Below, piece after piece: positions 32,303 through 42,407 of a stretch of DNA of 64,000 bases. The DNA comes from Streptomyces sp. Ru71. Its GTDB lineage: Bacteria; Actinomycetota; Actinomycetes; Streptomycetales; Streptomycetaceae. The stretch covers positions 1 to 64,000 of the forward strand of contig NZ_PQSS01000040.1 of assembly GCF_002920535.1 (NCBI RefSeq), in the 5' to 3' direction. Positions within the stretch are counted from its first letter, which is position 1. Every line of letters begins with the position of its first letter. The notes beneath the pieces are model-generated. The model saw only the letters and a program-made list of their open reading frames with translations, was not told where the DNA came from and searched no databases. The position numbers and the translations under genes were made by a program.

Positions 32303-33699
32303 TAGGCCCGCAGTGCCTCCAGTTGTTCCAGGAACCACTTCGCCGGGGGCAGTGCCGTTGCCGCTGCGGCCAGGCGCTTGGCGCGGTCGTTGCGTTCGCC
32401 CGCCGGCATGCTGAGGGCCTCGTGCAGTGCGGCGGCCGTGCCGATCACGTCGTACGGGTTGACGGCGACCGCGTCCTCGCCCAGTTCCTCGAACGCGCCC
32501 GCCTCCCGTGACAGCACCAGCGCGCACCCCTCGTCGGAGACGACCGGCACCTCCTTGGCGACCAGGTTCATCCCGTCCCGGATCGGGTTGACCAGGGCCA
32601 CGTCCGCGAGCCGGTACGCCGCGAGGGACCGGGCGAAGTCGTCCTCCACGTGCAGCACGACCGGCGTCCAGCCGTCCGTCCCGTACGCCGCGTTGATCTC
32701 GTCCGCGACCCGCTGCACCTCGGCCGTGTAGTCCCGGTAGACCGCGAGGTCCTGCCGGGAGGGGTAGGCGAAGGCCACGTGCACGACCCGCTCCCGCCAC
32801 TCGGGGTGGTCCTCCAGCAGCTGCCGGTAGGCCAGCAGGCCGCGCACGATGTTCTTGGACAGCTCGGTGCGGTCCACCCGCACGATCGTTTTGCGGCCCG
32901 CGCCGATCTGTTCCCGCAGCGCCGCCATCCGCTCGCCGACGTCCGCCCGGTGGGACCGCTCGCGCAGGAAGTCGGCGTCCGCGCCGAGCCCGTGCACCCC
33001 GATCCGGGTCTCCCCGAGCCCGCCCGCGAACTGCTCGCAGCACGCCGTGAAGGCGTCCGCCCAGCGCTGGGTGAGGAAGCCGAGCCGGTCCGCGCCGAGC
33101 ATCCCGGTGAGCACCTGCCGGGCGATGTCGTCCGGCAGCATCCGGAAGTACTCCGGCGGCGCCCACGGGGTGTGCGAGAAGTGCCCGATCCGCAGGTCGG
33201 GGCGCAGCTCGCGGAGCATCCCGGGGACCAGCGTGAGGTGGTAGTCCTGCACGATCACCACCGCACCGTCCGCCGCCTCCTCGGCCAGCGCCTCGGCGAA
33301 CGCCCGGTTGTACGCCTCGTACGAGGCCCACTGCCGCCGGAACTCCGCGTCGAAGACCGGTTCGAGCGGGGTCTGGTAGAGCATGTGGTGCACGAACCAC
33401 AGCACCGAGTTGGCGATGCCGTTGTAGGCGTCGGCGTGCACGTCGGCCGGCACGTCCAGCATCCGCACGCCTCGCTCGCCGACCCCGCGCCGCACCGCCT
33501 CGCGGTCGCCGTCGGACAGCGCCGAGCACACCCACAGCGCACCCGCGTCGTCCCCGATGGCCGACAGCCCGGACACCAGTCCACCGCCGCCCCGCCTGGC
33601 GGTGAGCGAACCGTCGTCGCCCACCGAGTACGACACCGGGCCGCGGTTGGACGCGACCAGCACCCGAGCCTTCTGATCAGCACCGTGCGTGGAAGCCAT
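32302..33699 (-). CDS. otsA: Trehalose-6-phosphate synthase OtsA (GT20)
   Basis: 465 aa. GT20 features are present: VASNRGPVSY, RRGGGGLVSGL for the nucleotide sugar loop, VQDYHLTLVPGMLRE and GHFSHTPWAPPEYFRMLP, DRTELSKNIVRGL, and the C-terminal NPIRDGMNLVAKE. It joins an activated glucose to glucose-6-P. In S. venezuelae the homologous enzyme prefers GDP-glucose. ATG 33699 follows TTGAGGCGT on the minus strand; a second upstream start at 33720 is weaker. With OtsB and GpgS it forms a compatible-solute cluster. Confidence 0.94.
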   Translation of the reverse strand: MASTHGADQKARVLVASNRGPVSYSVGDDGSLTARRGGGGLVSGLSAIGDDAGALWVCSALSDGDREAVRRGVGERGVRMLDVPADVHADAYNGIANSVLWFVHHMLYQTPLEPVFDAEFRRQWASYEAYNRAFAEALAEEAADGAVVIVQDYHLTLVPGMLRELRPDLRIGHFSHTPWAPPEYFRMLPDDIARQVLTGMLGADRLGFLTQRWADAFTACCEQFAGGLGETRIGVHGLGADADFLRERSHRADVGERMAALREQIGAGRKTIVRVDRTELSKNIVRGLLAYRQLLEDHPEWRERVVHVAFAYPSRQDLAVYRDYTAEVQRVADEINAAYGTDGWTPVVLHVEDDFARSLAAYRLADVALVNPIRDGMNLVAKEVPVVSDEGCALVLSREAGAFEELGEDAVAVNPYDVIGTAAALHEALSMPAGERNDRAKRLAAAATALPPAKWFLEQLEALRA

Positions 33700-33903
33700 A
33701 CGCCTCAACCTAGCCCGCACCGGAAAAACTCAAACGTATGGCCGGATTCGGTGGCCGGTCGTATACGTGCCGTTCACGCCACGTCCTCCCGGGCGAACCG
33801 GAATCCGCGCTCCGGAATCATCGAATCGCTTGTGGAGATTCTGTGAACGGTACAAGATGCCCGCTACACCGAACGACGCGTACGCCAGGGGGGCGGATTT
33901 CTC

Positions 33904-34650
33904 ATGATCGGTACACGTGTCCACAGACGCCTGCCGGGCGGCCGCGGAGCATCCGGCCTCGCCGCACTCGTCGCGGCCGCCGCGCTCGCTCTCACCGGCT
34001 GCCAGAGCGACGACACCGACGCCAAGGCGGCGGCCCCGCGGACGTCACCGGTGACGAGCGCCGCACCGAGCACGACGGCTCCCGAGCCCTCCCCGGCGAG
34101 CAGCAGCCCGACCCCGGCCGCCGAACCCACCGTCGTCACGATCGCCGACCACACCGGGACGTCGGTCGGCCGGGCCGTCGCCGCCGCCCGCGCGAGCGGC
34201 CTGCGCTACGCCGTCTACCTCCAGGGCACCGGCGCCTCCCTCGACGGCGGCGGCCGCACGGCCTCCTCCTGGGGCACGAGCGAGAAGGTCTGCGAGCAGA
34301 TCGACGACCCCGACGACCGCAACGCCTCGTTCGACGTCGCCTTCGTCATCGCCCGCGACGGGCGCGACTGCGCCGGCCGGCTGCTGCACACCCCCGCACC
34401 GACGAGGACCACCGCGGCCGGCGGCGGCACGAGCGGGGGATCGAGCGGCGTCACCGGCGGCGGCAGCGGCACAAGCGGCTCCAGCTGGACCTGCGCGATC
34501 ACCAGCCCCGCGGGCAACTGCTACGCCGACGGCCAGTTCTGCGCCACCCGCCACCACGGCCTGAGCACCTACGGCAAGGGCGGCGAGTACCTGACCTGCG
34601 AGCAGGACTCCGACGGCCGCTGGCGCTGGTCCGACGGCCACGCCGGCTGA
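33904..34650 (+). CDS. Putative lipoprotein with Ser/Pro/Thr linker
   Basis: 248 aa. Signal peptide with lipobox ALTGCQ (Cys at about residue 33), then a Ser/Thr/Pro/Ala-rich linker of about 45 residues. A central domain follows (VVTIADHTGTSVGRAVAAARASGLRYAVYLQGTG..., with VCEQIDDPDDR) that resembles a PASTA-like module. A Gly/Ser linker leads to a C-terminal cysteine-rich stretch (WTCAITSPAGNCYADGQFC...YLTCEQDSDGRWRWSDGHAG) with about four Cys. ATG 33904 just after GGGGGGCGG. Probably a surface protein; I recognise no whole-chain family. Confidence 0.75.
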   Translation: MIGTRVHRRLPGGRGASGLAALVAAAALALTGCQSDDTDAKAAAPRTSPVTSAAPSTTAPEPSPASSSPTPAAEPTVVTIADHTGTSVGRAVAAARASGLRYAVYLQGTGASLDGGGRTASSWGTSEKVCEQIDDPDDRNASFDVAFVIARDGRDCAGRLLHTPAPTRTTAAGGGTSGGSSGVTGGGSGTSGSSWTCAITSPAGNCYADGQFCATRHHGLSTYGKGGEYLTCEQDSDGRWRWSDGHAG

Positions 34651-34663
34651 GCGGACAAGCGCC

Positions 34664-35659
34664 TCACGCCACCTTGCGCGCCGCGTACTCCGCGATCTCC
34701 GTCATCGGCGGGCGCTCCTCCGTGTCCACGGAGTACGTGCGCGGCTCGAAACCGTCCTCGCCGCGCTCGAACTGGGTCAGGGACGGCCGGATCAGATGGC
34801 CGCGGGCCAGCCGGAGCTGGGCCGTGCGGTAGATCGCCGCGGCCATCCGGCCCAGCGCCTGGCCGTCCTGGTGGCGGTGGATGCGCACGCCGACGTCGAC
34901 CTGGGCGAGGGCGTCCAGGCCCACCAGGTGCAGCGCGTCGACCAGCATGCCCAGCTCGACGCCGTAGCCGACGGGGAAGGGCAGCTGTTCCAGCAGGGTG
35001 CGGCGGGCCGCGTACTCGCCGCCCAGCGGCTGGACGAATCCGGCCAGCTGGGGCCAGTGCATGTTCAGCAGCGGCCGGGCCATGAGTTCCGTGACCCGGC
35101 CGCCCTGCCCGGCCGCGCCCGCCAGGGGACGGTCGTACATCGCCTTGACCAGGTGGACGTCGGGATCGGTCAGCAGCGGGCCGACGATGCCGGTGACGAA
35201 GTCGGAGGAGAACTCCTTCAGATCGGCGTCCACGAAAGCGACGATGTCCCCGGTGGTGACCAGCAGGGAGCGCCACAGCACCTCGCCCTTGCCCGGCACC
35301 GCCGGGATGCGCGGCAGGATCTCGTCGCGGTGGACGACCCGGGCGCCCGCCGCGGCGGCCACCTCGGCGGTGCGGTCGGTGGACCCGGAGTCGACGACGA
35401 CCACCTCGTCGACCAGCGGGACCTGGTGCATGAGGTCGTGCCGGACGACGGCGACGATGTCGCCGACCGTCTCCTCCTCGTTCAGCGCGGGCAGCACCAC
35501 GGACACCGTCTGGCCCGAGGCGCGCTTGGCGGCCAGGATCTGGTGCAGCGGCCGATCGGTCACGGACCAGGAGCGGGTGCTCAGCCAGCGCTCGACTTCT
35601 GCAAGCACGGTCCGCAGCTCCTCACTGTCGTGATCACACCCGGTGAACGTGTGATCCAT
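34664..35659 (-). CDS. gpgS: Glucosyl-3-phosphoglycerate synthase (GT2/GT81)
   Basis: 331 aa, cytoplasmic. GT-A opening VSVVLPALNEEETVGDIV, then VDSGSTDRTAEVAAAAGARVVHRDEILP and the metal-binding AFVDADLKEF. It uses a nucleoside-diphospho-glucose and 3-phosphoglycerate to make glucosyl-phosphoglycerate, the precursor of glucosylglycerate and of methylglucose lipopolysaccharides in mycobacteria. ATG 35659. It stands divergent from the thrC riboswitch and next to trehalose genes, so osmotic or heat protection is a likely role. Confidence 0.9.
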   Translation of the reverse strand: MDHTFTGCDHDSEELRTVLAEVERWLSTRSWSVTDRPLHQILAAKRASGQTVSVVLPALNEEETVGDIVAVVRHDLMHQVPLVDEVVVVDSGSTDRTAEVAAAAGARVVHRDEILPRIPAVPGKGEVLWRSLLVTTGDIVAFVDADLKEFSSDFVTGIVGPLLTDPDVHLVKAMYDRPLAGAAGQGGRVTELMARPLLNMHWPQLAGFVQPLGGEYAARRTLLEQLPFPVGYGVELGMLVDALHLVGLDALAQVDVGVRIHRHQDGQALGRMAAAIYRTAQLRLARGHLIRPSLTQFERGEDGFEPRTYSVDTEERPPMTEIAEYAARKVA

Positions 35660-35767
35660 CTCGCGGTTCGGACGACTATCTCAACTGTCCCGGCCGTCGG
35701 TTACAGTCTTGAACAACGCTGATGACCATCGCATGTCGGGGTCGCCCGCGTTCACAACCGAATACCG

Positions 35768-35905
35768 CTCATCCAGAGGGGCAGAGGGACACGGCCCGAT
35801 GAAGCCCCGGCAACCCCCCTGATTCCGGACTCGTTCACGCGAGGCTCCCGGCCAGGGAAGGTGCCAATTCCGTCTCACGGCGAGATGCGTCGTGAGGAAG
35901 ATGAG
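35768..35905 (+). promoter_or_regulatory. SAM-I (S-box) riboswitch controlling thrC
   Basis: The aptamer can be traced by hand. P1 is CTCATC (35768-35773) with GATGAG (35900-35905). The conserved AGAG/GAGGGA core, GATGAA-CCC-GGCAACC junction and the GGTGCCAATTCC element follow in order, and the terminal region is TGAGGAAGATGAG. P1 ends about 20 nt before the thrC ATG and its 3' strand is next to the GAGGAGAAAGG ribosome site, so the switch is probably translational. SAM as ligand is the known function of this class. Confidence 0.95.
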
Positions 35906-35925
35906 GAGAAAGGGCCTCGCCTCAC

Positions 35926-37206
35926 ATGGCTGCGCAGACAGTTGCCAACACCTCCACCGTCGACCTCGGTCCCGCCGCGGCTCTGAGCTGCCGCGAGTGC
36001 GGTCACCGTGTCCCGCTCGGACCGGTCTTCGCGTGCGAGGAGTGTTTCGGCCCGCTGGAGATCGCCTACGACTTCTCGTCCTACGACACCGAGGAGCTCC
36101 GCAAGCGTATCGAGGCGGGTCCCGCGAACATCTGGCGCTACGCCCCGCTGCTGCCCGTCCCCGCGGACGTGGCCGACAAGCCCAACATCAACCCGGGCTG
36201 GACCAAGCTCGTCAAGGCCGACCACCTCGCCGCCGAGCTCGGTGTCGACGCCGGCAAGCTCTTCGTCAAGGACGACTCGGGCAACCCCACCCACTCCTTC
36301 AAGGACCGCGTGGTCGCGCAGGCCCTGGAGGCGGCGCGCGCCTTCGGCTTCACCACCCTGTCCTGCTCCTCCACCGGCAACCTGGCCGGCGCGGTCGGCG
36401 CCGCCGCCGCCCGCGCCGGCTTCCGCTCCTGCGTGTTCATCCCGCACGACCTGGAGCAGGGCAAGGTCGTCATGGCCGCGATCTACGGCGGCGAGCTCGT
36501 CGGCATCGAGGGCAACTACGACGACGTGAACCGCTTCTGCTCCGAGCTGATCGGCGACCCGGCCGGCGAGGGCTGGGGCTTCGTCAACGTCAACCTGCGC
36601 CCCTACTACGCCGAGGGCTCCAAGACGCTGGCGTACGAGATCTGCGAGCAGCTCGGCTGGCAGCTGCCCGACCAGCTCGTCATCCCGATCGCCTCCGGCT
36701 CGCAGCTGACCAAGGTCGACAAGGGCCTGCAGGAGCTGATCAAGCTCGGCCTGGTCGAGGACAAGCCGTACAAGATCTTCGGCGCGCAGGCCGAGGGCTG
36801 CTCGCCGGTGTCCACCGCCTTCAAGGCCGGGCACGACGTGGTGCGCCCGCAGAAGCCGAACACCATCGCCAAGTCGCTGGCGATCGGCAACCCGGCCGAC
36901 GGGCCGTACGTCCTGGACATCGCCCGCCGCACCGGCGGTGCGGTGGAGGACGTCACCGACGAGCAGGTCGTCGACGCGATCAAGCTGCTCGCCCGCACCG
37001 AGGGCATCTTCGCGGAGACGGCCGGTGGAGTGACGGTGGGTGTGACCCGCAAGCTGATCGAGAACGGTCTCCTCGACCCCACGAAGACCACGGTCGTCCT
37101 GAACACCGGTGACGGCCTGAAGACCCTGGACGCGGTGGCCGGCACGGGCCTGACCGCCACCATCCGCCCGACCCTGGACTCCTTCCGAGAGGCTGGCCTC
37201 GCATGA
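35926..37206 (+). CDS. thrC: Threonine synthase
   Basis: 426 aa PLP enzyme converting O-phosphohomoserine to threonine. The PLP lysine motif is DSGNPTHSFKDRVV (about 116-129), and the phosphate cup is SCSSTGNLAG. An N-terminal zinc-ribbon-like region (SCRECGH...FACEECFGPLE) is typical of the long class with a rubredoxin-like knuckle. ATG 35926 follows GAGGAGAAAGGG. Control by a SAM-I riboswitch makes sense because threonine and methionine branch from homoserine. The stop overlaps the cysO start (ATGA), so the pair is co-translated. Confidence 0.95.
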   Translation: MAAQTVANTSTVDLGPAAALSCRECGHRVPLGPVFACEECFGPLEIAYDFSSYDTEELRKRIEAGPANIWRYAPLLPVPADVADKPNINPGWTKLVKADHLAAELGVDAGKLFVKDDSGNPTHSFKDRVVAQALEAARAFGFTTLSCSSTGNLAGAVGAAAARAGFRSCVFIPHDLEQGKVVMAAIYGGELVGIEGNYDDVNRFCSELIGDPAGEGWGFVNVNLRPYYAEGSKTLAYEICEQLGWQLPDQLVIPIASGSQLTKVDKGLQELIKLGLVEDKPYKIFGAQAEGCSPVSTAFKAGHDVVRPQKPNTIAKSLAIGNPADGPYVLDIARRTGGAVEDVTDEQVVDAIKLLARTEGIFAETAGGVTVGVTRKLIENGLLDPTKTTVVLNTGDGLKTLDAVAGTGLTATIRPTLDSFREAGLA

Positions 37207-37481
37207 GCGTGACCGTTCGTATCCCGACCATCCTGCGCACCTACACCGGCGGCCAGGCCGAGGTTGCCGCCGAGGGGGCGACCCTCGCCGAGGTCATCGC
37301 CGACCTGGAGAAGAACCACACCGGCATCGCCGCCCGTGTCCTGGACGACCAGGGCAAGCTGCGCCGCTTCGTCAACGTGTACGTCAACGACGACGACGTG
37401 CGCTTCGAGCAGGGCCTTCAGACGGCCACCCCGGACGGCGCCGGCGTGTCGATCATCCCCGCGGTCGCCGGCGGCTGCTGA
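37203..37481 (+). CDS. cysO: CysO-like sulfur-carrier protein (ThiS/MoaD fold)
   Basis: 92 aa, starting in an ATGA overlap with thrC. The sequence follows mycobacterial CysO closely in order and motif content (VTVRIPTILRTYTGGQ, FVNVYVNDDDVRF, SIIPAVAGG). The C-terminus is GGC, so one residue must be removed before the diglycine can be activated and thiocarboxylated, as a JAMM (Mec+) protease does. In M. tuberculosis CysO-thiocarboxylate feeds cysteine synthase CysM. No cysM, mec or MoeZ gene is adjacent here. Confidence 0.9.
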   Translation: MSVTVRIPTILRTYTGGQAEVAAEGATLAEVIADLEKNHTGIAARVLDDQGKLRRFVNVYVNDDDVRFEQGLQTATPDGAGVSIIPAVAGGC

Positions 37482-37498
37482 CACACAGAGTTCATCTG

Positions 37499-37533
37499 AT
37501 TGCCCCCTCCGTGAGAGAAACGGAGGGGGCAAT
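37499..37533 (+). terminator. Strong terminator after thrC-cysO
   Basis: Perfect 14-bp stem ATTGCCCCCTCCGT / ACGGAGGGGGCAAT with a 7-nt loop, 18 bp past the cysO stop. Ends the riboswitch-controlled operon. Confidence 0.92.
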
Positions 37534-37888
37534 TCCATGTGGTTGAGCGCGGTAGAGTTGGGGAACGCGCTCCGCAATCGACGGGGTGCGACCCCAGAAA
37601 CCTGCTGCACGGGCGACAAGAAGTAGCCAAAGTACGCGGGTCTTTTGTCTTTTTTGCACCCTTTGTGGGGCCCGACTTACTCGGAATTCAGGGGAATTCT
37701 CGCGAGATTTCGGACCGGGCCCGTCCAGATTTCTCGTCCGATTGACCTGTTGCAGACGGCAGTTGGACAGATACATTCAGCCGCGGTCGACGCGTTCCGG
37801 CGCACGCCCCCACCCATCGGGGGGTGAGGTCTGACCCGGATCCGCGAAGTGTGGATCTGTGCAAGGGCCAGTAATAGGGGAGTTAGGC
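37534..37888 (+). promoter_or_regulatory. Long leader/promoter region of cspA
   Basis: 355 bp without a convincing gene between the terminator and the cold-shock gene. Contents are a 10-bp palindrome TCTCGCGAGA at 37698-37707, preceded by two GAATTC sequences (37684 and 37694), and a promoter-like TTGACC at 37742. The ribosome site GGGGAGTTAGGC is directly before ATG 37889. A long structured 5' leader is typical of cold-shock mRNAs; the exact transcript start is unknown. Confidence 0.5.
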
Positions 37889-38092
37889 ATGGCTCAGGGC
37901 ACCGTCAAGTGGTTCAACGCGGAGAAGGGCTACGGCTTCATCGCGGTCGACGGTGGTGCGGACGTCTTCGTCCACTACAGCGCCATCCAGATGGACGGCT
38001 ACCGCACCCTGGAAGAGGGCCAGCGGGTCGAGTTCGAGATCTCGCAGGGCCAGAAGGGTCCGCAGGCCGACATGGTTCGCGTCACCGCCTGA
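37889..38092 (+). CDS. cspA: Cold-shock protein CspA-type
   Basis: 67 aa, one cold-shock OB fold. Both RNA-binding motifs are complete: RNP1 KGYGFIAV and RNP2 DVFVHYSAI. It opens MAQGTVKWFNAEKGYGFI. It should bind single-stranded nucleic acid and act as an RNA chaperone. Its own strong terminator follows, so it is monocistronic. Confidence 0.97.
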   Translation: MAQGTVKWFNAEKGYGFIAVDGGADVFVHYSAIQMDGYRTLEEGQRVEFEISQGQKGPQADMVRVTA

Positions 38093-38107
38093 ACGTTCTT
38101 TCACGCC

Positions 38108-38143
38108 GAAGGGCCCGCACCTCGCACAGGGTGCGGGCCCTTC
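38108..38143 (+). terminator. Terminator after cspA
   Basis: Perfect 14-bp stem GAAGGGCCCGCACC / GGTGCGGGCCCTTC with an 8-nt loop, 15 bp after the stop codon. Confidence 0.92.
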
Positions 38144-38211
38144 CGCGTGTCCGGGCGCCCCACACCGGTGTTCGCGGGCGGCTGATCCACCGGCCCGGAC
38201 CCCGCCGGGCG

Positions 38212-38238
38212 CTTGCACTCGACCATGCCGAGTGCTAA
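38212..38238. promoter_or_regulatory. CIRCE element 1 (HrcA operator) overlapping the groEL2 promoter
   Basis: CTTGCACTC-N9-GAGTGCTAA: one perfect half-site and one with 7 of 9 consensus bases. The promoter TTGCAC (38213-38218) and TAATCA (38236-38241), spaced 17 bp, overlap it, so HrcA would block RNA polymerase. Confidence 0.85.
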
Positions 38239-38247
38239 TCATTGGCG

Positions 38248-38274
38248 TTAGCACTCTGAAGGTGAGAGTGACAA
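38248..38274. promoter_or_regulatory. CIRCE element 2 in the groEL2 leader
   Basis: TTAGCACTC-N9-GAGTGACAA: left half perfect, right half 8 of 9. It follows the first element after 9 bp and lies at about the transcription start. Confidence 0.9.
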
Positions 38275-38397
38275 CGTAAGGACCGGGTCGGTGAGGCCGG
38301 GGCCGGGCGGGGCAAGGAACCCCCGGTCGAGGCCGTCCGTCGCGGGCGCGGGCGCGGTCCGAAGGAATCACCCCCAGTCCTGGAGGGACCACTTCAC

Positions 38398-40020
<1,623 letters not shown>

Positions 40021-40068
40021 TCCTTCCGGATCACCTGTCCTTCAGGCCTTCACGAGGGCCTTTTGCGA

Positions 40069-40105
40069 GGGCGGCACTCCCTGTGTTCGACAGGGGGTGC
40101 CGCCC
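40069..40105 (+). terminator. Terminator after groEL2
   Basis: 16-bp stem GGGCGGCACTCCCTGT / ACAGGGGGTGCCGCCC with one G-T pair and a 5-nt loop, 48 bp after the stop. Confidence 0.9.
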
Positions 40106-40277
40106 TTCGGCGTGTCCGGGCGGATGTCCCCGACCCCCGTGCGCCTCGGCGGGGTGGCCCGGATCACAGGGCGGGTCGGCGTCGATTCGGAATGGCTGCC
40201 GCCGGTTGGGGTTTACTTAAGAACCTGCACCAATGCGTGCGCACATACCGACCGGTTTCACCGTCAGGAGCCCATCC

Positions 40278-41405
40278 GTGACCGTCATCGACTCCGCCCC
40301 GGCCCGTGCGGCCGCCCTGCTCGCCCGTCCCGCCACGATCAACGGCCTGACCGTCCCGAACCGTATCGCCATGGCGCCCATGACCCGGATGTTCTCGCCG
40401 GGCGGCGTCCCCGGTGAGGACGTGGTGTCGTACTACGCCCGCCGCGCCGCCGCCGGTGTCGGGCTGATCGTCACCGAGGGTACGTACGTCGGGCACGAGT
40501 CCGCCGGGCAGAGCGACCGCGTCCCCCGGTTCCACGGCGAGGAGCAGCTGGCCGGGTGGGCGAAGGTCGCCGAGGCCGTGCACGCGGCCGGCGGCACCAT
40601 CGTGCCGCAGCTGTGGCACATCGGCACGGTCCGCAACGAGGGTGAGCCGCCCTTCCCGCAGGCCCCGTCCATCGGCCCCTCCGGCCTGGTCACGGCCGGC
40701 GCCGAGCCCACGGGCAAGGCCATGACGCAGGCGGACGTGGACGACGTCGTCGCCGCCTTCGCCCAGGCCGCCGCCGACGCCGAGCGCATCGGCTTCGACG
40801 GCGTCGAGATCCACGGCGCCCACGGCTACCTCATCGACCAGTTCCTGTGGGCCGGCACCAACCGCCGCACCGACGCCTACGGCGGCGACCCGGTGGCCCG
40901 CGCCCGGTTCGCGGCGGAGATCGTCGCGGCGGTCCGCGAGAAGGTCTCGCCCGAGTTCCCGGTCATCTTCCGCTACTCGCAGTGGAAGCAGCAGGACTAC
41001 ACCGCCCGCCTCGCCGAGACCCCCGAGGAGCTGGAGGCCATCCTCACGCCGCTGGCCGCCGCGGGCGTCGACGCCTTCCACGCCTCCACGCGCCGCTACT
41101 GGCTGCCGGAGTTCGAGGGGTCCGACCTGAACCTGGCCGGCTGGACCAAGAAGCTGACCGGCAAGTCCGTGATCACCGTCGGCTCGGTCGGCCTGGACGG
41201 CGACTTCCTCCACGCCTTCCAGGGCGAGGGCTCGCCGGTGAAGAGCATCGACAACCTCCTGGACCGGCTTGAGGCGGACGAGTTCGACCTCGTCGCCGTC
41301 GGCCGCGCCCTGCTCCAGGACCCGGAGTGGGCGGCGAAGGTGCTGGCCGGCCGCTTCGACGAGCTGAAGCCGTACGACGCGGCGGCGCTGAAGACGCTGA
41401 GCTGA
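40278..41405 (+). CDS. Old Yellow Enzyme-type NADH:flavin oxidoreductase
   Basis: 375 aa, GTG 40278 behind TCAGGAGCC; upstream in-frame start at 40233 is less likely. TIM barrel with FMN contacts NRIAMAPMTR (opening), HGAHGYLIDQFLW in the substrate/FMN loop and RTDAYGG, and VGRALLQDPEW near the end. His/Asn-type pair in EIHGAHGY. Reduces activated alkenes with NAD(P)H in vitro. Note GAHGYL where many OYEs have GANGYL. The natural substrate is unknown. Confidence 0.9.
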   Translation: MTVIDSAPARAAALLARPATINGLTVPNRIAMAPMTRMFSPGGVPGEDVVSYYARRAAAGVGLIVTEGTYVGHESAGQSDRVPRFHGEEQLAGWAKVAEAVHAAGGTIVPQLWHIGTVRNEGEPPFPQAPSIGPSGLVTAGAEPTGKAMTQADVDDVVAAFAQAAADAERIGFDGVEIHGAHGYLIDQFLWAGTNRRTDAYGGDPVARARFAAEIVAAVREKVSPEFPVIFRYSQWKQQDYTARLAETPEELEAILTPLAAAGVDAFHASTRRYWLPEFEGSDLNLAGWTKKLTGKSVITVGSVGLDGDFLHAFQGEGSPVKSIDNLLDRLEADEFDLVAVGRALLQDPEWAAKVLAGRFDELKPYDAAALKTLS

Positions 41406-41425
41406 GCGACGCGCTCGCGCCCGGC

Positions 41426-41462
41426 GGCGGCCGGGGTGTCCGGACAGGGCACCCCGGCCGCC
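41426..41462 (+). terminator. Terminator after the first OYE-type gene
   Basis: Perfect 13-bp stem GGCGGCCGGGGTG / CACCCCGGCCGCC with an 11-nt loop. Confidence 0.88.
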
Positions 41463-41591
41463 GTGCGACGGGGGCTCCCGTGACCGCTACGCCCGCTCCC
41501 GCGCCGCCGCGCCGCCGAGGCGCGGCAGGCCGCCGGGGAGCCCGGAGCGGCCGAACTGCCGGGCGCGAAGGCCGGAACGCCGCTGGGCCGG

Positions 41592-42170
41592 CTACATGTT
41601 GCCCATCGGTTCGATGTCCACCTTCACCGGCGTGCCCCACACCCGCAGCACCTCGTAGTCGGTGAACTCGTGCACCAGCCGGTACGCCATCGCCGGCCGC
41701 GGTCCGCGCCGCTGGGCGGCCAGATACAGCTCGGCCTCCTGCCGGTCGTGGCGCGGCGTGCCGCACAGCTGCCACTCCCGGCCGTTCCACGCCTCCGGCA
41801 GCCACCGCTGCTGCGGCTGCGGCCGGTCCCCGCGCACTCCGTACCGGGTCGGCACCCGCTCCGCCGGTTCCGCGGTCCGGGGCCGGCCGTAGCCGCCGGT
41901 GACCTCGGCACGCCGGGCCGCCCGCCGCCGTGTCTCGCACAGCAGGCACAGATCGGGGGCGCTCTCGTCGACGGGGCCCTGCGGGTGCTCGGCGCACCGC
42001 GTCGTGGGCGGCGCCGACGTCACGCTCTCCTCCAGCAGGTCCAGGGCGCGCTTCAGGTCCGTCTTGACCTCGTGCAGCCTGGCGTCCGGGGTGTCGGCGG
42101 TCAGCGCCTCGCCGTGCTCGCCGAGGAGCCGGAGGGCGCGACCCAGGGCGGTGAGCTGGGCGTGATTCAT
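41592..42170 (-). CDS. Hypothetical protein with Cys-rich centre
   Basis: 192 aa, ATG 42170. N-terminal helix-rich part (LTALGRALRLLGEHGEAL, HEVKTDLKRALDLLEESV), then two spaced cysteine groups (TTRCAEHPQGP and DLCLLCETRRRAARRAEV) that could bind zinc. A C-terminal domain follows with RWLPEAWNGREWQLCGTPRHDRQEAELYLAAQRRGPRPAMAYRLVHEF. I recognise no named family. It sits convergent with the first OYE-type gene. Confidence 0.72.
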   Translation of the reverse strand: MNHAQLTALGRALRLLGEHGEALTADTPDARLHEVKTDLKRALDLLEESVTSAPPTTRCAEHPQGPVDESAPDLCLLCETRRRAARRAEVTGGYGRPRTAEPAERVPTRYGVRGDRPQPQQRWLPEAWNGREWQLCGTPRHDRQEAELYLAAQRRGPRPAMAYRLVHEFTDYEVLRVWGTPVKVDIEPMGNM

Positions 42171-42407
42171 GGATGACCTGGAGGTTCCTGGGGGCCGGGG
42201 GCCCGGTCCGGTGGGCCGGGGGGGTGCTGCCTCCAGGGTAGGCGGCCCGCAGACCCCGGGGACGGGTGCGTTCGCCTGCGTAGATCCATTGTCCCGGCGA
42301 GCGGGCGCTCGCGTCACCCTTCTCCTGGATGATCTTTTCCGCCGTTTCGCCGCTTTACGGTAGGTGTCCACCGACAGCGACCACCCTGCCGACGAACGGA
42401 GTCGAGC

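Noticed and set aside
38230..38256. Outward arrangement GAGTGCTAA-N9-TTAGCACTC as a reversed CIRCE element
   Set aside because: The halves face outward. Each belongs to a proper inward CIRCE with its other, slightly degenerate half, which explains the pattern.
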